Shown: positions 17,651 to 26,094 of the stretch, piece after piece
Position numbering within the stretch: the stretch's first letter is position 1
How the letters are laid out: each line of letters begins with the position of its first letter
Origin: Spirosoma aureum
GTDB taxonomy: Bacteria > Bacteroidota > Bacteroidia > Cytophagales > Spirosomataceae
Length of the DNA: 64,000 nt
NCBI RefSeq assembly: GCF_011604685.1
Contig: NZ_CP050063.1
Location: 3,308,501 to 3,372,500 of the forward strand
Reading direction: 5' to 3'
Program-made: the position numbers and the translations under genes
Notes under the pieces: model-generated
What the model saw: only the letters and a program-made list of their open reading frames with translations
What the model was told of the DNA's origin: nothing
Database searches by the model: none

Positions 17651-18349
17651 TTACTCTCGTTCTTCCTTTAAAACATAGCCCATACCGGGTCGGGTATGGA
17701 TGAGTTTAGGTTCGAAATCCCGGTCGATTTTCCGGCGGAGGTAGTTGATGTACACTTCCACTACGTTTGTACCCGGATCAAAATTAAGGCTCCAGACTGT
17801 TTCCGCAATATCGGCTTTGGGCAATACCCGACCCCGGTTGCGAATCATGAATTCCAGGAGCGCAAACTCACGGGCTGTCAAATCAATGATCGTGTCGCCC
17901 CGACGAACCTCTTTGGTTGTAGTATTTACGGTCAGATTGGCTACCTGCCAGATTTCTTCATTCTCGATACTACTGCTGATGGCCAAGCGCCGGAAACAGG
18001 TGGCCACGCGGGCAATGAGCTCCCGGAAATCGAATGGCTTTACGAGGTAATCATCAGCGCCAAGGGCCAGGCCCTCCACTTTATCTTCGATTTCGCCAAG
18101 GGCCGAGAGGATAATGATGGGTAGCGTCGGTCGCTCGGCCCGAACGGAACGACATACCTCAAACCCGTTTAATCCCGGTAAGTTCAGGTCTAAAATCAGT
18201 AGATCGATGCCCGGTTGCAGAGCCGCCTGCCGCCCATTGAGCCCTTCATAAACGACCTCAGTCGTGTAGCCTTCATCCTGAAGTCCCCGGCTTATATTCT
18301 GGGCAATACGCCGGTCATCTTCAACGATCAGTATTTTTTTGGCTGACAT
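17651..18349 (-). CDS. OmpR/PhoB-family response regulator of the metal efflux system
   Basis: 232 residues. The receiver domain has the acidic pair (VEDDRR), the phospho-Asp (LLILDLNLPG), the Thr/Ser (ILSA) and Lys (YLVKPF). A winged-helix DNA-binding domain follows (LTAREFALLEFMIRNRGRVL through VVEVYINYLRRKID and HTRPGMGYVL). It is co-directional with the kinase and sits upstream in the same operon. The CTAA array at 16173-16231 is its probable target. Confidence 0.94.
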   Translation of the reverse strand: MSAKKILIVEDDRRIAQNISRGLQDEGYTTEVVYEGLNGRQAALQPGIDLLILDLNLPGLNGFEVCRSVRAERPTLPIIILSALGEIEDKVEGLALGADDYLVKPFDFRELIARVATCFRRLAISSSIENEEIWQVANLTVNTTTKEVRRGDTIIDLTAREFALLEFMIRNRGRVLPKADIAETVWSLNFDPGTNVVEVYINYLRRKIDRDFEPKLIHTRPGMGYVLKEERE

Positions 18350-18380
18350 AAGTATGATTGTGGACTAAAGACGCTGGATG

Positions 18381-18411
18381 ATGGATAAAAATCCCGGAAT
18401 TTATTATCCAT
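18381..18411 (-). terminator. inverted repeat between MMPL transporter and response regulator
   Basis: ATGGATAA and TTATCCAT arms (18381-18388 and 18404-18411) with further AAAT/ATTT pairing form a hairpin just past the MMPL stop. There is no strong T-run. It may separate the transporter transcript from the regulator operon. Confidence 0.4.
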
Positions 18412-18421
18412 GATCAACCAG

Positions 18422-20716
18422 TTACACTCGATACCGTTTCAGGCTCAATAACAGAGCGGGTAATAGAATCAGGTTTGTCAGGCAAGCCATCAGTACAGTG
18501 GTTGCTACCAGAACTCCCAGAGCCGCTGTGCCGCCAAAGCCAGAGGCCGCAAAGACCGAAAAGCCGCCAGCCAGGATCAGTGCCGTATAAATCAGACTAA
18601 CACCCGTTTCGTGAATAGCGGCCGAAATAGCCGCAGCCGGGGCTAATCCACGCTGTAGTTGCTGCCGGTAGCTGGTCAGGAAATAAACCGTTCCATCGGA
18701 CGAAAGCCCAAACGCAATACTGAAGATCAGTATTGTCGATGGTTTGAAGGCAATGTCGGCATAGCCCATGATACCTGCCGTTACCAATAGCGGAATCAGA
18801 CAGGGAAGTTTCGACAACAGAATGATCGGAACTGACCGGAAGAGTACCATACCGACCAGGGCAATCAGCAGAATGGCTATGCCCAGACTTTCGTACAGAT
18901 TCCCCAGCAGGTAATCGTTACTTTTAAGAAATACCAGGCTATGGCCGGTCAGGCTTACCTGATAACTCGTGTCGCGGAAGAGCGAATCAAGTCGTGGCTG
19001 TAAGTTGCCCAACACTTCTTTCAGTCGAATGGAGCCGATGTCGGCCATCTGATAACTCACCCTGGCAACCTGCTTTGTGCTGTCCAGGTAGGCTCGGGTC
19101 AGTGATGATGATCTGGCACCAATAGGGGCTTCCGCTACCATGTCGCGCAGGGCCATAGCAGGGGGCAGTACATAGTATTTTGGTGCTCCTCCACGGTAAG
19201 ACTGATAGGCAAACCGGATGGCATCGACCAGCGAACGAGGCTTTGAAAACTCAGGGTATTGCCCAATGATTCGTTCCATAGCCCTGATTTTATACAGAGC
19301 TTCGCCCGTTCCGGCCATAATTCCATTCGGCTTACGGGTATCGATCATTACCTCAAAAGGCAAAGCGCCTTTAAACTGCGCTTCAAAAAAACGCATGTCG
19401 TTGTATACCGGATCGTTTTTCGGTAGATCATCGACTACGAATCCCTCCACCCGAATCAGGGGAAGCCCCAGGGCACTGATGAGTGTAATAGTCGCAATCA
19501 GACTGTAGACTAAAGGGCGCTTGTGATGAACCCAGCCGTCGATGCGTGTTAAAATGCTTTGCCAGACCGTAATCTGCGACGACTCCTGTTGCGGGATTTT
19601 AGGGACGGGCAAATAGCTCAAGATAATCGGCACCATTAACAGGCAAATCACGTAAACCGCTAAAACACAAATGGCGGCTACCAGCCCGAATTCAACCAGT
19701 AATCGGCTGTTGGTGAAGTAGAATACGCCAAACCCAATGGCGGTTGTTACATTTGCCAGGAAAGAGGCCAGCCCAATTTCACGAATGGCATTTTCCAGAG
19801 CGAGTTGTTTCTGACCATGTTCGGCCAATTCAGCGTGGTACTTGTTAATCAGAAAAACACAGTTGGGAACGCCAATGACGATGAGAAGCGGAGGAATTAG
19901 ACCCGTTAACAGCGTAATGTCATAGCCGAAAAGAACCAGTGTGCCCAGCGCAAAACAGACGCCCATCAATACCACCGTGAGCGAGATAACTACCACTTTC
20001 CAGGAACGAAACAGCAGCCAGACCAGCAGGCCGGTTACAGCGGCCGCCAGAGCCATAAACAGTTTCATCTCACCCGCTACCCGTTTGGTAACTTCGGTTC
20101 GGATGGATGGCAACCCTGAATAATGTATGGTAACGCCGGTCTTTTTGGCGAATGCATCACCGTATTTCCGGATTGTGGCAACAATGGAAAGCCGATCTTT
20201 TGTGTTGAGTTTTTTTTCATCGAGCGATACCGCCATCAAGGTCGATTTTGCTTCAGGATTAACGAGTAATCCATCATAGAATGGCAGGGAAAGGATTTTT
20301 TTCTCCAAACTGTCGACCTCCTGTTGCGACTGGGGTCGTTGCAGGACAACCTGATTGATGCCCCAGGTCGTATCTTTTTTGGCAATGGTGTAGAGACGGG
20401 TTGTCGACAGGGCATCTTTTACGCCCGACAGCTTTCGAACCTGCTCGGTCATGTCGTACCAGGCCTGATAGACGGGTAAATCAAACCAGCGTTTATCCTG
20501 CCAGCCGACTACCATCACCGACCCATCGATACCGAAGCGCCGTTTGAAATCTTCATAATGTTGCTGGGTGCTGTCTGATAACGGCAGTACGCGGGCAATC
20601 TGGTAGGAAAGTTGCAGACGAGTGCCCAGATAACCCATTGCAATTGTTACGAGAATGAGAACGCTGAGCCAGAATAACCGCAGTTTTAAAATCCCGCGGG
20701 CAATTGAAATCCACAT
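18422..20716 (-). CDS. MMPL/RND-superfamily membrane transporter
   Basis: 764 residues with the two-halves layout of the hydrophobe/amphiphile RND exporters. TM1 is near 10-30, a periplasmic loop follows (about 35-215), then a five-to-six TM bundle (MALAAAVTGLLVWLLF through IICLLMVPIIL, 220-370). After a second loop comes another TM bundle from about residue 620 (IAILLIALVGMVLFRSV) to the end. GLSSDGTVYFLTSYR resembles the TM4/10 proton-relay segment. Prokaryotic relatives export lipids or hopanoids; the substrate is unknown here. It sits 72 bp upstream of the regulator, so it could belong to the same operon. Confidence 0.85.
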   Translation of the reverse strand: MWISIARGILKLRLFWLSVLILVTIAMGYLGTRLQLSYQIARVLPLSDSTQQHYEDFKRRFGIDGSVMVVGWQDKRWFDLPVYQAWYDMTEQVRKLSGVKDALSTTRLYTIAKKDTTWGINQVVLQRPQSQQEVDSLEKKILSLPFYDGLLVNPEAKSTLMAVSLDEKKLNTKDRLSIVATIRKYGDAFAKKTGVTIHYSGLPSIRTEVTKRVAGEMKLFMALAAAVTGLLVWLLFRSWKVVVISLTVVLMGVCFALGTLVLFGYDITLLTGLIPPLLIVIGVPNCVFLINKYHAELAEHGQKQLALENAIREIGLASFLANVTTAIGFGVFYFTNSRLLVEFGLVAAICVLAVYVICLLMVPIILSYLPVPKIPQQESSQITVWQSILTRIDGWVHHKRPLVYSLIATITLISALGLPLIRVEGFVVDDLPKNDPVYNDMRFFEAQFKGALPFEVMIDTRKPNGIMAGTGEALYKIRAMERIIGQYPEFSKPRSLVDAIRFAYQSYRGGAPKYYVLPPAMALRDMVAEAPIGARSSSLTRAYLDSTKQVARVSYQMADIGSIRLKEVLGNLQPRLDSLFRDTSYQVSLTGHSLVFLKSNDYLLGNLYESLGIAILLIALVGMVLFRSVPIILLSKLPCLIPLLVTAGIMGYADIAFKPSTILIFSIAFGLSSDGTVYFLTSYRQQLQRGLAPAAAISAAIHETGVSLIYTALILAGGFSVFAASGFGGTAALGVLVATTVLMACLTNLILLPALLLSLKRYRV

Positions 20717-21077
20717 AAGCGAGTAATGTTATAGAATGGTAACAGGCCAGACTACTGAGTCTTTTCTGTTAATCTAAGCCTGTACCTGATTCGAAAAGCC
20801 GGGCAACAGTGTTGGATTGATACCCGATCACGTAGAAAATACGGCCTTTTTTACGAACAAATACCTTTTGGGAGCATTTTGACAAACTCTCTTGATATGA
20901 TAACTCAGGTTTTATGTTCGGTAGTGCAAAGATTCAGTGATTCATCAAACATTACAAATGATTACCCGCTTCGGTGGTACAGAACCCTACTAATTCGCCC
21001 AATAATACAGGAGGGTGCAGGAGAGAATCATGCGCCCCAGACAGGAACTTTCGGTTACTTTTCTTATATTCCTATTC
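20717..21077. other. 361-bp gap between divergent transporter and esterase genes
   Basis: No credible gene is present. Two weak open frames here are out of context. The gap should hold divergent promoters, but no convincing TTTG/TAnnTTTG pair was found on either strand. Confidence 0.5.
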
Positions 21078-21866
21078 ATGCGCAGGAAACAATTTTCTAT
21101 TCTGATTGTACTGGCTGCTTTTTGCTGGTTAGCGGCTGTACCACCTCAGCGCCCAACGCTTTACCTCATCGGCGATTCAACCGTTAAAAACGGTGGCGAC
21201 AAAGGCGATGGAGGTATGTGGGGATGGGGTCACTATATAAACGAGTTTTTTGATACAACTCGTCTACATATTGAAAATCATGCCATTGGCGGCCGCAGTA
21301 GTCGTACCTTCCTGACAGAAGGACGCTGGACTAAAATCATGGCTAACCTGAAGCCCGGTGATTTTGTGATGATGCAGTTCGGCCATAACGATGCCGGAGC
21401 AATCAACGATACGAGTCGTGCCCGTGGAACGATCAGAGGAACGGGTGACGAAACTCAGGAAATCGATAATTTACTAACGAAAAAACACGAGATCGTGCAT
21501 AGTTACGGCTGGTATATGCGGAACTATGTGCGGGAAGCCAAAGCGAAAGGGGCAACGCCAATCGTGCTGTCGTTAGTGCCGCGTAATGTCTGGAAAAATG
21601 GCAAAGTAGTACGATCTACCGGCGATTATGGAAGATGGGCTGCCGATGTAGCAAAAGCAGAAGGAGCCTATTTTATTGATCTGAACGGGCTTGTTGCGAA
21701 AAAATACGATGCCGTTGGTGACTCAACGACCTTACAGAGCACCTACTTTATGAAAGACCATACGCACACAAACGAAGCCGGAGCTAAGGTCAATGCAGCC
21801 TCAGTAATCGACGGATTGCAGCAACTTAAAGGGTGTCCATTGATTAAATACGTAGTGAGTAGATAG
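21078..21866 (+). CDS. SGNH/GDSL hydrolase, rhamnogalacturonan-acetylesterase-like (CE12)
   Basis: About 262 residues from ATG 21078; an upstream ATG at 21015 exists, but 21078 gives the natural signal peptide (MRRKQFSILIVLAAFCW). SGNH blocks are clear: LIGDSTVKNGG (nucleophile Ser), ENHAIGGRSSRTF (Gly), QFGHNDAGA (Asn), and DHTHTNEAGA (catalytic Asp and His). Enzymes of this type remove acetyl groups from pectic or other acetylated polysaccharides outside the cytoplasm. It stands alone, with a strong terminator after it, between the transporter block and the exopolysaccharide locus. It may act on acetylated sugar polymers taken up by the susCD locus, but no link is shown. Confidence 0.9.
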   Translation: MRRKQFSILIVLAAFCWLAAVPPQRPTLYLIGDSTVKNGGDKGDGGMWGWGHYINEFFDTTRLHIENHAIGGRSSRTFLTEGRWTKIMANLKPGDFVMMQFGHNDAGAINDTSRARGTIRGTGDETQEIDNLLTKKHEIVHSYGWYMRNYVREAKAKGATPIVLSLVPRNVWKNGKVVRSTGDYGRWAADVAKAEGAYFIDLNGLVAKKYDAVGDSTTLQSTYFMKDHTHTNEAGAKVNAASVIDGLQQLKGCPLIKYVVSR

Positions 21867-21891
21867 AAAAAGTAAAAATAGGTTGATCATT

Positions 21892-21942
21892 GGTCTATTG
21901 AATGCCTCTAATTGATTTATGGCATCCAGTAGACCTTTTTTT
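21892..21942 (+). terminator. strong intrinsic terminator of the esterase gene
   Basis: A 15-bp stem (21892-21906 with 21921-21935, 13 Watson-Crick and two G-T pairs), 14-nt loop and a seven-T run directly after. It starts 25 bp past the stop. Confidence 0.85.
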
Positions 21943-22316
21943 ACAAATAATCTCTGTCTGCGTAATTGCCTTTTTGGGGATACATAAGTAAAAACACTCA
22001 ATAAATGCTTTGCCAAGAATTAGTTGCCTGGCTTCTAAATGATTTTGTGCTAAAAAAAGTCGAATTAAGTTATCGATAAAAAAAAATAGTAACTTACGTA
22101 TATGTATGGATTGTTAAAATATTAGATTAATTGAGTTTTTAAATTTGTTATTCATTGTTTTGTGTGCATAAAAAGAAAAATTGGTTATATGATAAGTTAG
22201 ATATTTATTTTTTTATATGTTAAAAACGGTTAACATTTAATTATCTTTACCGATATAAAGATAAGAGTAGATAACTTGTTGGAGGTTTGCTCCCAGAAGC
22301 TTAGCCGTACTATAAA
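21943..22316. other. AT-rich gap before the exopolysaccharide locus
   Basis: About 375 bp with very high AT content, no credible ORF and many A and T runs. A -7-like TATCTTTA at 22242-22249 lies about 70 bp before the receiver start, but no matching -33 element is seen. The promoter of the exopolysaccharide locus is probably here. Confidence 0.4.
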
Positions 22317-22718
22317 ATGAAATCACTTTACCACGTTTTGGTTGCAGAAGATGATCCGTTTATTCGCAAAGTGCTGCGACAAACGCTAAAAGATGAATTC
22401 GAAGTAACCACAAAAGAAAACGGGATCGAAGCCGTGAGCTGGCTGGAGGAGGGAAATCCCGTTGATATTATTTTGTCTGACATTCAGATGCCGCACATGG
22501 ATGGTAAAGACCTGATCCGTACGTTACGGGCTAGTCCGCTCTTTCAGAAACTACCTATTATTATTCTGTCGACATTTTCTGATAGCGATACACGGATTAA
22601 ATTCCTGAAACTGGGCGCTGACGATTATATCGTGAAGCCATTCAATCCAATAGAGGTTAAAACCAAGATCAGGAGCTTGTTGCGTCGGATTGAAACACAA
22701 ACCGGTGACCTGTCCTGA
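22317..22718 (+). CDS. single-domain response regulator at the head of the exopolysaccharide locus
   Basis: 133 residues, receiver domain only. Conserved residues: acidic pair (AEDDP, about 11-13), phospho-Asp in ILSDIQMP (about 55), Thr/Ser in ILST, Lys in IVKPF. It has no output domain, so it acts on a partner protein. It lies 41 bp upstream of the sugar-phosphate transferase, whose N-terminus is itself receiver-like; a two-receiver control of polymer synthesis is plausible but inferred. Confidence 0.92.
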   Translation: MKSLYHVLVAEDDPFIRKVLRQTLKDEFEVTTKENGIEAVSWLEEGNPVDIILSDIQMPHMDGKDLIRTLRASPLFQKLPIIILSTFSDSDTRIKFLKLGADDYIVKPFNPIEVKTKIRSLLRRIETQTGDLS

Positions 22719-22759
22719 ATTCGCCCTTACATAACGACGAACCTTAATTTCCGACGAAC

Positions 22760-23929
22760 ATGCAGGAAGTAAAAGAAAACGTCAAGCCGTTTCGGGTGCT
22801 TTATGTGGAAAAAGACGAGCGACTGGTCAAGTCGTTTCAGGAGGCATTCCAGGCCCAGATTGACGTCATTAGTGTACCCGATGGGCGGACGGCCTTAGCA
22901 CATGTAGATGGGCGCGAACCGATCGATCTTGTACTTTATAATGATGATCTGGATAGCATCAGTTTTCTGAACGGATTGGTTGCCAGGCATACAACCAGTC
23001 AGCTGCCAGTAGTACTATTGACGGATCGAACGAATATTGATCTGACTGTAGACCCTTTTCATGGGCATGTCATTGATGCATTTCCGCATGATTATTCGGA
23101 GGATGCGCTGCGTATTCGACTGTCGTACCTGATCCAGAAAAAAGCATACGGGCAAAGTGGCTACGTCAATCCAAAGTCGTCGTCGATTCGTATTCCACTT
23201 GGAAAGCGACTCTTCGACATTGGTGTTTCACTGTTTATCCTGACACTGATATCGCCTATTTTACTGGTAGTAGCCATACTGGTTAAACTTGACTCCAAGG
23301 GGCCGGTTTTCTATAGCTCTAAACGGGTCGGAACAGGATTCCGGATTTTTGATATGTACAAATTTCGAACGATGAAGACCGGTGCCGATCAACTTCTGGC
23401 CGGAATGGCATCGCAGAACATGTACAATGCACCAGCCGCCGAAAAGCCAGCCGACGAACGGTGTGAAGAGTGCCAGCTGGCCGGTACGGAGTGCCAGCGT
23501 CCTCTGTTTATGGACCAGAAACAAATCTGCGAAACACTGTATCAACGCGAACAGAAGGCAAAAGCGATGTTCTCGAAGTTTAAAGAAGATCCACGTGTAA
23601 CCCGCCTGGGTAAAGTACTTCGAAACACCAGTATCGACGAACTCCCTCAGTTATTCAATATTTTGCGGGGCGACATGTCTTTTGTCGGCAATCGGCCCCT
23701 GCCACTCTACGAGGCCGAAAAACTCACCACCATTGGTTACGCCCGCCGTTTTGCTGCTCCGGCTGGCTTAACGGGACTCTGGCAGGTTACGAAGCGCGGC
23801 AAATCAAAGGTGTCGGATCTGGAGCGGATTCAGCTCGATGTGCTTTATGCAAAACGCTATTCGTTTCGGACCGATATGCTTATTCTTCTGAAAACGCTCA
23901 AGGCAGTATGGCAGAAGGAGAACGTATAG
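22760..23929 (+). CDS. pseudo-receiver fused to bacterial sugar-phosphate transferase (WcaJ/undecaprenyl-phosphate type)
   Basis: 389 residues. Residues about 10-130 are receiver-like (FRVLYVEKDERLVKSF), but the phospho-Asp position is Asn (LVLYNDDL) and the Lys position is His (FPHDY), so it is probably not phosphorylated. From about 145 the PF02397-type enzyme begins: GKRLFDIGVSLFIL, a hydrophobic membrane hairpin, KFRTMKTGAD, DPRVTRLGKVLRNTSIDELPQ, NILRGDMSFVGNRPL and GLTGLWQV. These catalyse transfer of a sugar phosphate to undecaprenyl phosphate, the first step in polymer repeat-unit synthesis. Between KFRTM and DPRVT there is an unusual insert with Cys pairs (RCEECQLAGTECQ). It overlaps the next gene by 22 nt. 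Confidence 0.93.
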   Translation: MQEVKENVKPFRVLYVEKDERLVKSFQEAFQAQIDVISVPDGRTALAHVDGREPIDLVLYNDDLDSISFLNGLVARHTTSQLPVVLLTDRTNIDLTVDPFHGHVIDAFPHDYSEDALRIRLSYLIQKKAYGQSGYVNPKSSSIRIPLGKRLFDIGVSLFILTLISPILLVVAILVKLDSKGPVFYSSKRVGTGFRIFDMYKFRTMKTGADQLLAGMASQNMYNAPAAEKPADERCEECQLAGTECQRPLFMDQKQICETLYQREQKAKAMFSKFKEDPRVTRLGKVLRNTSIDELPQLFNILRGDMSFVGNRPLPLYEAEKLTTIGYARRFAAPAGLTGLWQVTKRGKSKVSDLERIQLDVLYAKRYSFRTDMLILLKTLKAVWQKENV

Positions 23930-24858
23930 ATTCGGCCCCTCTTATTTCGCTGATTACCATCAACTACAATCAGGCGGTGGTGACCTGTGACATGCTGGAG
24001 TCTACCCGACAACTGACGTATCCGAATTTTGAAATTATCGTCGTTGACAATGGTTCTCTGGAAAACCCGACTGAGCGAATTCGGCAGGGCAATTATCCGA
24101 ATGTGACGGTAATCGTTAGTCCGGATAATCTGGGCTTTTCGGGTGGCAATAACCTGGGGCTCAAGCATGCGAAAGGCGACTTTTACTTTTTCCTGAATAA
24201 CGATACCATCGTTACGCCCGATCTGTTGGAGACATTGCTGGAGCCGTTTCGCCGGGATTCAACCATTGGCGTTACTTGCCCCAAGATTCGCTATTATGAC
24301 CAGCCGAACGTTATCCAGTATGCAGGATACCATCCGCTGAATTCCTACACGGGCCGCACCTGGGCAATCGGACTAATGGAACCCGATAAAGGCCAGCACG
24401 ATCAATCGGGTCCTACTTATTTCGCGCATGGTGCTGCTATGATGGTTAGTCAGCCCGTACTGGAACAGGTTGGTTCACTGGATGATAGCTATTTTCTTTA
24501 TTACGAAGAGCTTGACTGGTCGGCACGGATTCGGCGGGCTGGCTTTCAGATTTATTACCAGGCTGAAGCCCTGATTTACCACCGCGAATCGATGAGCGTG
24601 GGGAAAATGAATCCGATGAAAGTGTATTATCATACACGAAACCGACTGTGGTTCATGCGTCGTAATGTGACGGGATTTCCGTTGCTGGTTTTTTACCTGT
24701 ATTACTTCGGCCTGGCCATTCCGAAGGCGCTCATCCAATACCTGATTCGCTGGCAACCGGCTTACCTCAAGGCCATTAAAGATGCCATTATCTGGAACCT
24801 GAAACACACAAACAAGCAAGCCAGGTCAGCATCGCCACCCCTAGCGGTGACGGCCTGA
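23908..24858 (+). CDS. GT2-family glycosyltransferase
   Basis: 316 residues. GT-A fold: LISLITINYNQAV at the start, IIVVDNGSLEN, the conserved NLGFSGGNNLG, FFLNNDTIVTP (DXD-like), and a C-terminal part with YYEELDWSARIRRAGF and the amphipathic membrane-associated tail (VFYLYYFGLAIPKALI). It resembles rhamnosyltransferases of the WbbL type that extend the lipid-linked repeat. It overlaps the transferase upstream by 22 nt, which indicates translational coupling. Confidence 0.9.
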   Translation: MAEGERIDSAPLISLITINYNQAVVTCDMLESTRQLTYPNFEIIVVDNGSLENPTERIRQGNYPNVTVIVSPDNLGFSGGNNLGLKHAKGDFYFFLNNDTIVTPDLLETLLEPFRRDSTIGVTCPKIRYYDQPNVIQYAGYHPLNSYTGRTWAIGLMEPDKGQHDQSGPTYFAHGAAMMVSQPVLEQVGSLDDSYFLYYEELDWSARIRRAGFQIYYQAEALIYHRESMSVGKMNPMKVYYHTRNRLWFMRRNVTGFPLLVFYLYYFGLAIPKALIQYLIRWQPAYLKAIKDAIIWNLKHTNKQARSASPPLAVTA

Positions 24859-24882
24859 CCTGGCTTTACGAACGACAATCAA

Positions 24883-26073
24883 ATGGAACTACTGCTACTG
24901 ATTTGTATCGGACTTGTACTCTACACCTATCTGGGTTATGGCGTAGTGGTTTGGGTGCTCATTAAGTTGCGGCCTAAACGTCAGCCCGTGGCTGATTCGC
25001 CGGATTTTACGCCAGATGTTACGCTTATCGTACCCGCCTATAACGAATTAGACTGCCTGCCCGCCAAGGTAGCGAACTCGTTAGGCCAGGTATACCCCCG
25101 TGAACACATTCGTTTCCTATTTGTGACCGAAGGGTCAACGGACAATTCAGACGCCTACCTGCGCACTACGTATGGCAATGCCGTCGAGATTCTGGGCGGT
25201 AGCGAACGGCGCGGCAAAGTGGCGGCTATGAATCGGGCGATGCAGCAGATTCAAACGCCCATCGTCATTTTCACAGATGCCAATACGCAGCTCAATCTGG
25301 ACGCCGTCAAAAATATTGTGCGTCACTTCCGTGATCCTAAGGTTGGAGCCGTTGCCGGAGAAAAGCGAATTCAGACCGCCGACAGCGAATCGGCGGCTGG
25401 TTCGGGAGAGGGTCTTTACTGGAAGTATGAGTCTCAACTGAAAAAATGGGATGCCGAGCTGCACACCATCGTTGGCGCTGCCGGAGAATTGTTTGCTGTT
25501 CGTACCGAGTTGTATGAACCCGTATCACCGGATACGATTCTGGATGATTTTATGATTTCGCTTCTGATTGCAGAACGGGGTTATCGGGTCGCCTATGAGC
25601 CAGAGGCTTATGCGCTCGAACGGCCTTCGTTTTCCATCATCGATGAGCAAAAGCGGAAAATCAGAATTGCGGCAGGCGGCTTCCAATCGATGGTCTGGTT
25701 GAAAAACCTGCTGAATCCGTTCCGTCATGGACTGCTCACGTTCGAATATGTTTCGCACCGGGTGATGCGCTGGGCCGTTACCCCCATCTGCCTGCCACTG
25801 ATTTTATTGCTCAACATCGGATTGGTCATTCGTGATGGCTGGGCATCGGGTTGGGGCGTGTTGCTGGCGGCACAGGTTCTGTTCTACGGGGCCGCCTGGC
25901 TGGGATACATCCTGGAAAAACGTCAACTGCGCTGGAAAATCGTTTTTGTGCCGTTCTATTTCACGTTTATGAATGTATGTGCACTGGCCGGTTTGGCCCG
26001 CTATTTGCGTGGTAACCAATCAGGAACGTGGGAGAAAGTTCGTCGGGCCAACGCAGTGGACGCGCTTATTTAA
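24883..26073 (+). CDS. membrane-anchored GT2 glycosyltransferase (cellulose-synthase/HAS-like)
   Basis: 396 residues. N-terminal TM (about 3-25), then a processive-type GT2 core: TLIVPAYNEL, EGSTDNSD, IVIFTDANTQL, GEKRIQ, a TILDDFMIS acidic motif and the KRKIRIAAGG segment, followed by C-terminal TMs (about 300-380). It sits in a run of co-directional, tightly spaced genes. Whether it is processive or adds a single sugar cannot be told. Confidence 0.88.
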   Translation: MELLLLICIGLVLYTYLGYGVVVWVLIKLRPKRQPVADSPDFTPDVTLIVPAYNELDCLPAKVANSLGQVYPREHIRFLFVTEGSTDNSDAYLRTTYGNAVEILGGSERRGKVAAMNRAMQQIQTPIVIFTDANTQLNLDAVKNIVRHFRDPKVGAVAGEKRIQTADSESAAGSGEGLYWKYESQLKKWDAELHTIVGAAGELFAVRTELYEPVSPDTILDDFMISLLIAERGYRVAYEPEAYALERPSFSIIDEQKRKIRIAAGGFQSMVWLKNLLNPFRHGLLTFEYVSHRVMRWAVTPICLPLILLLNIGLVIRDGWASGWGVLLAAQVLFYGAAWLGYILEKRQLRWKIVFVPFYFTFMNVCALAGLARYLRGNQSGTWEKVRRANAVDALI

Positions 26074-26094
26074 TCGCTTTTGAGTGTACAGGGC

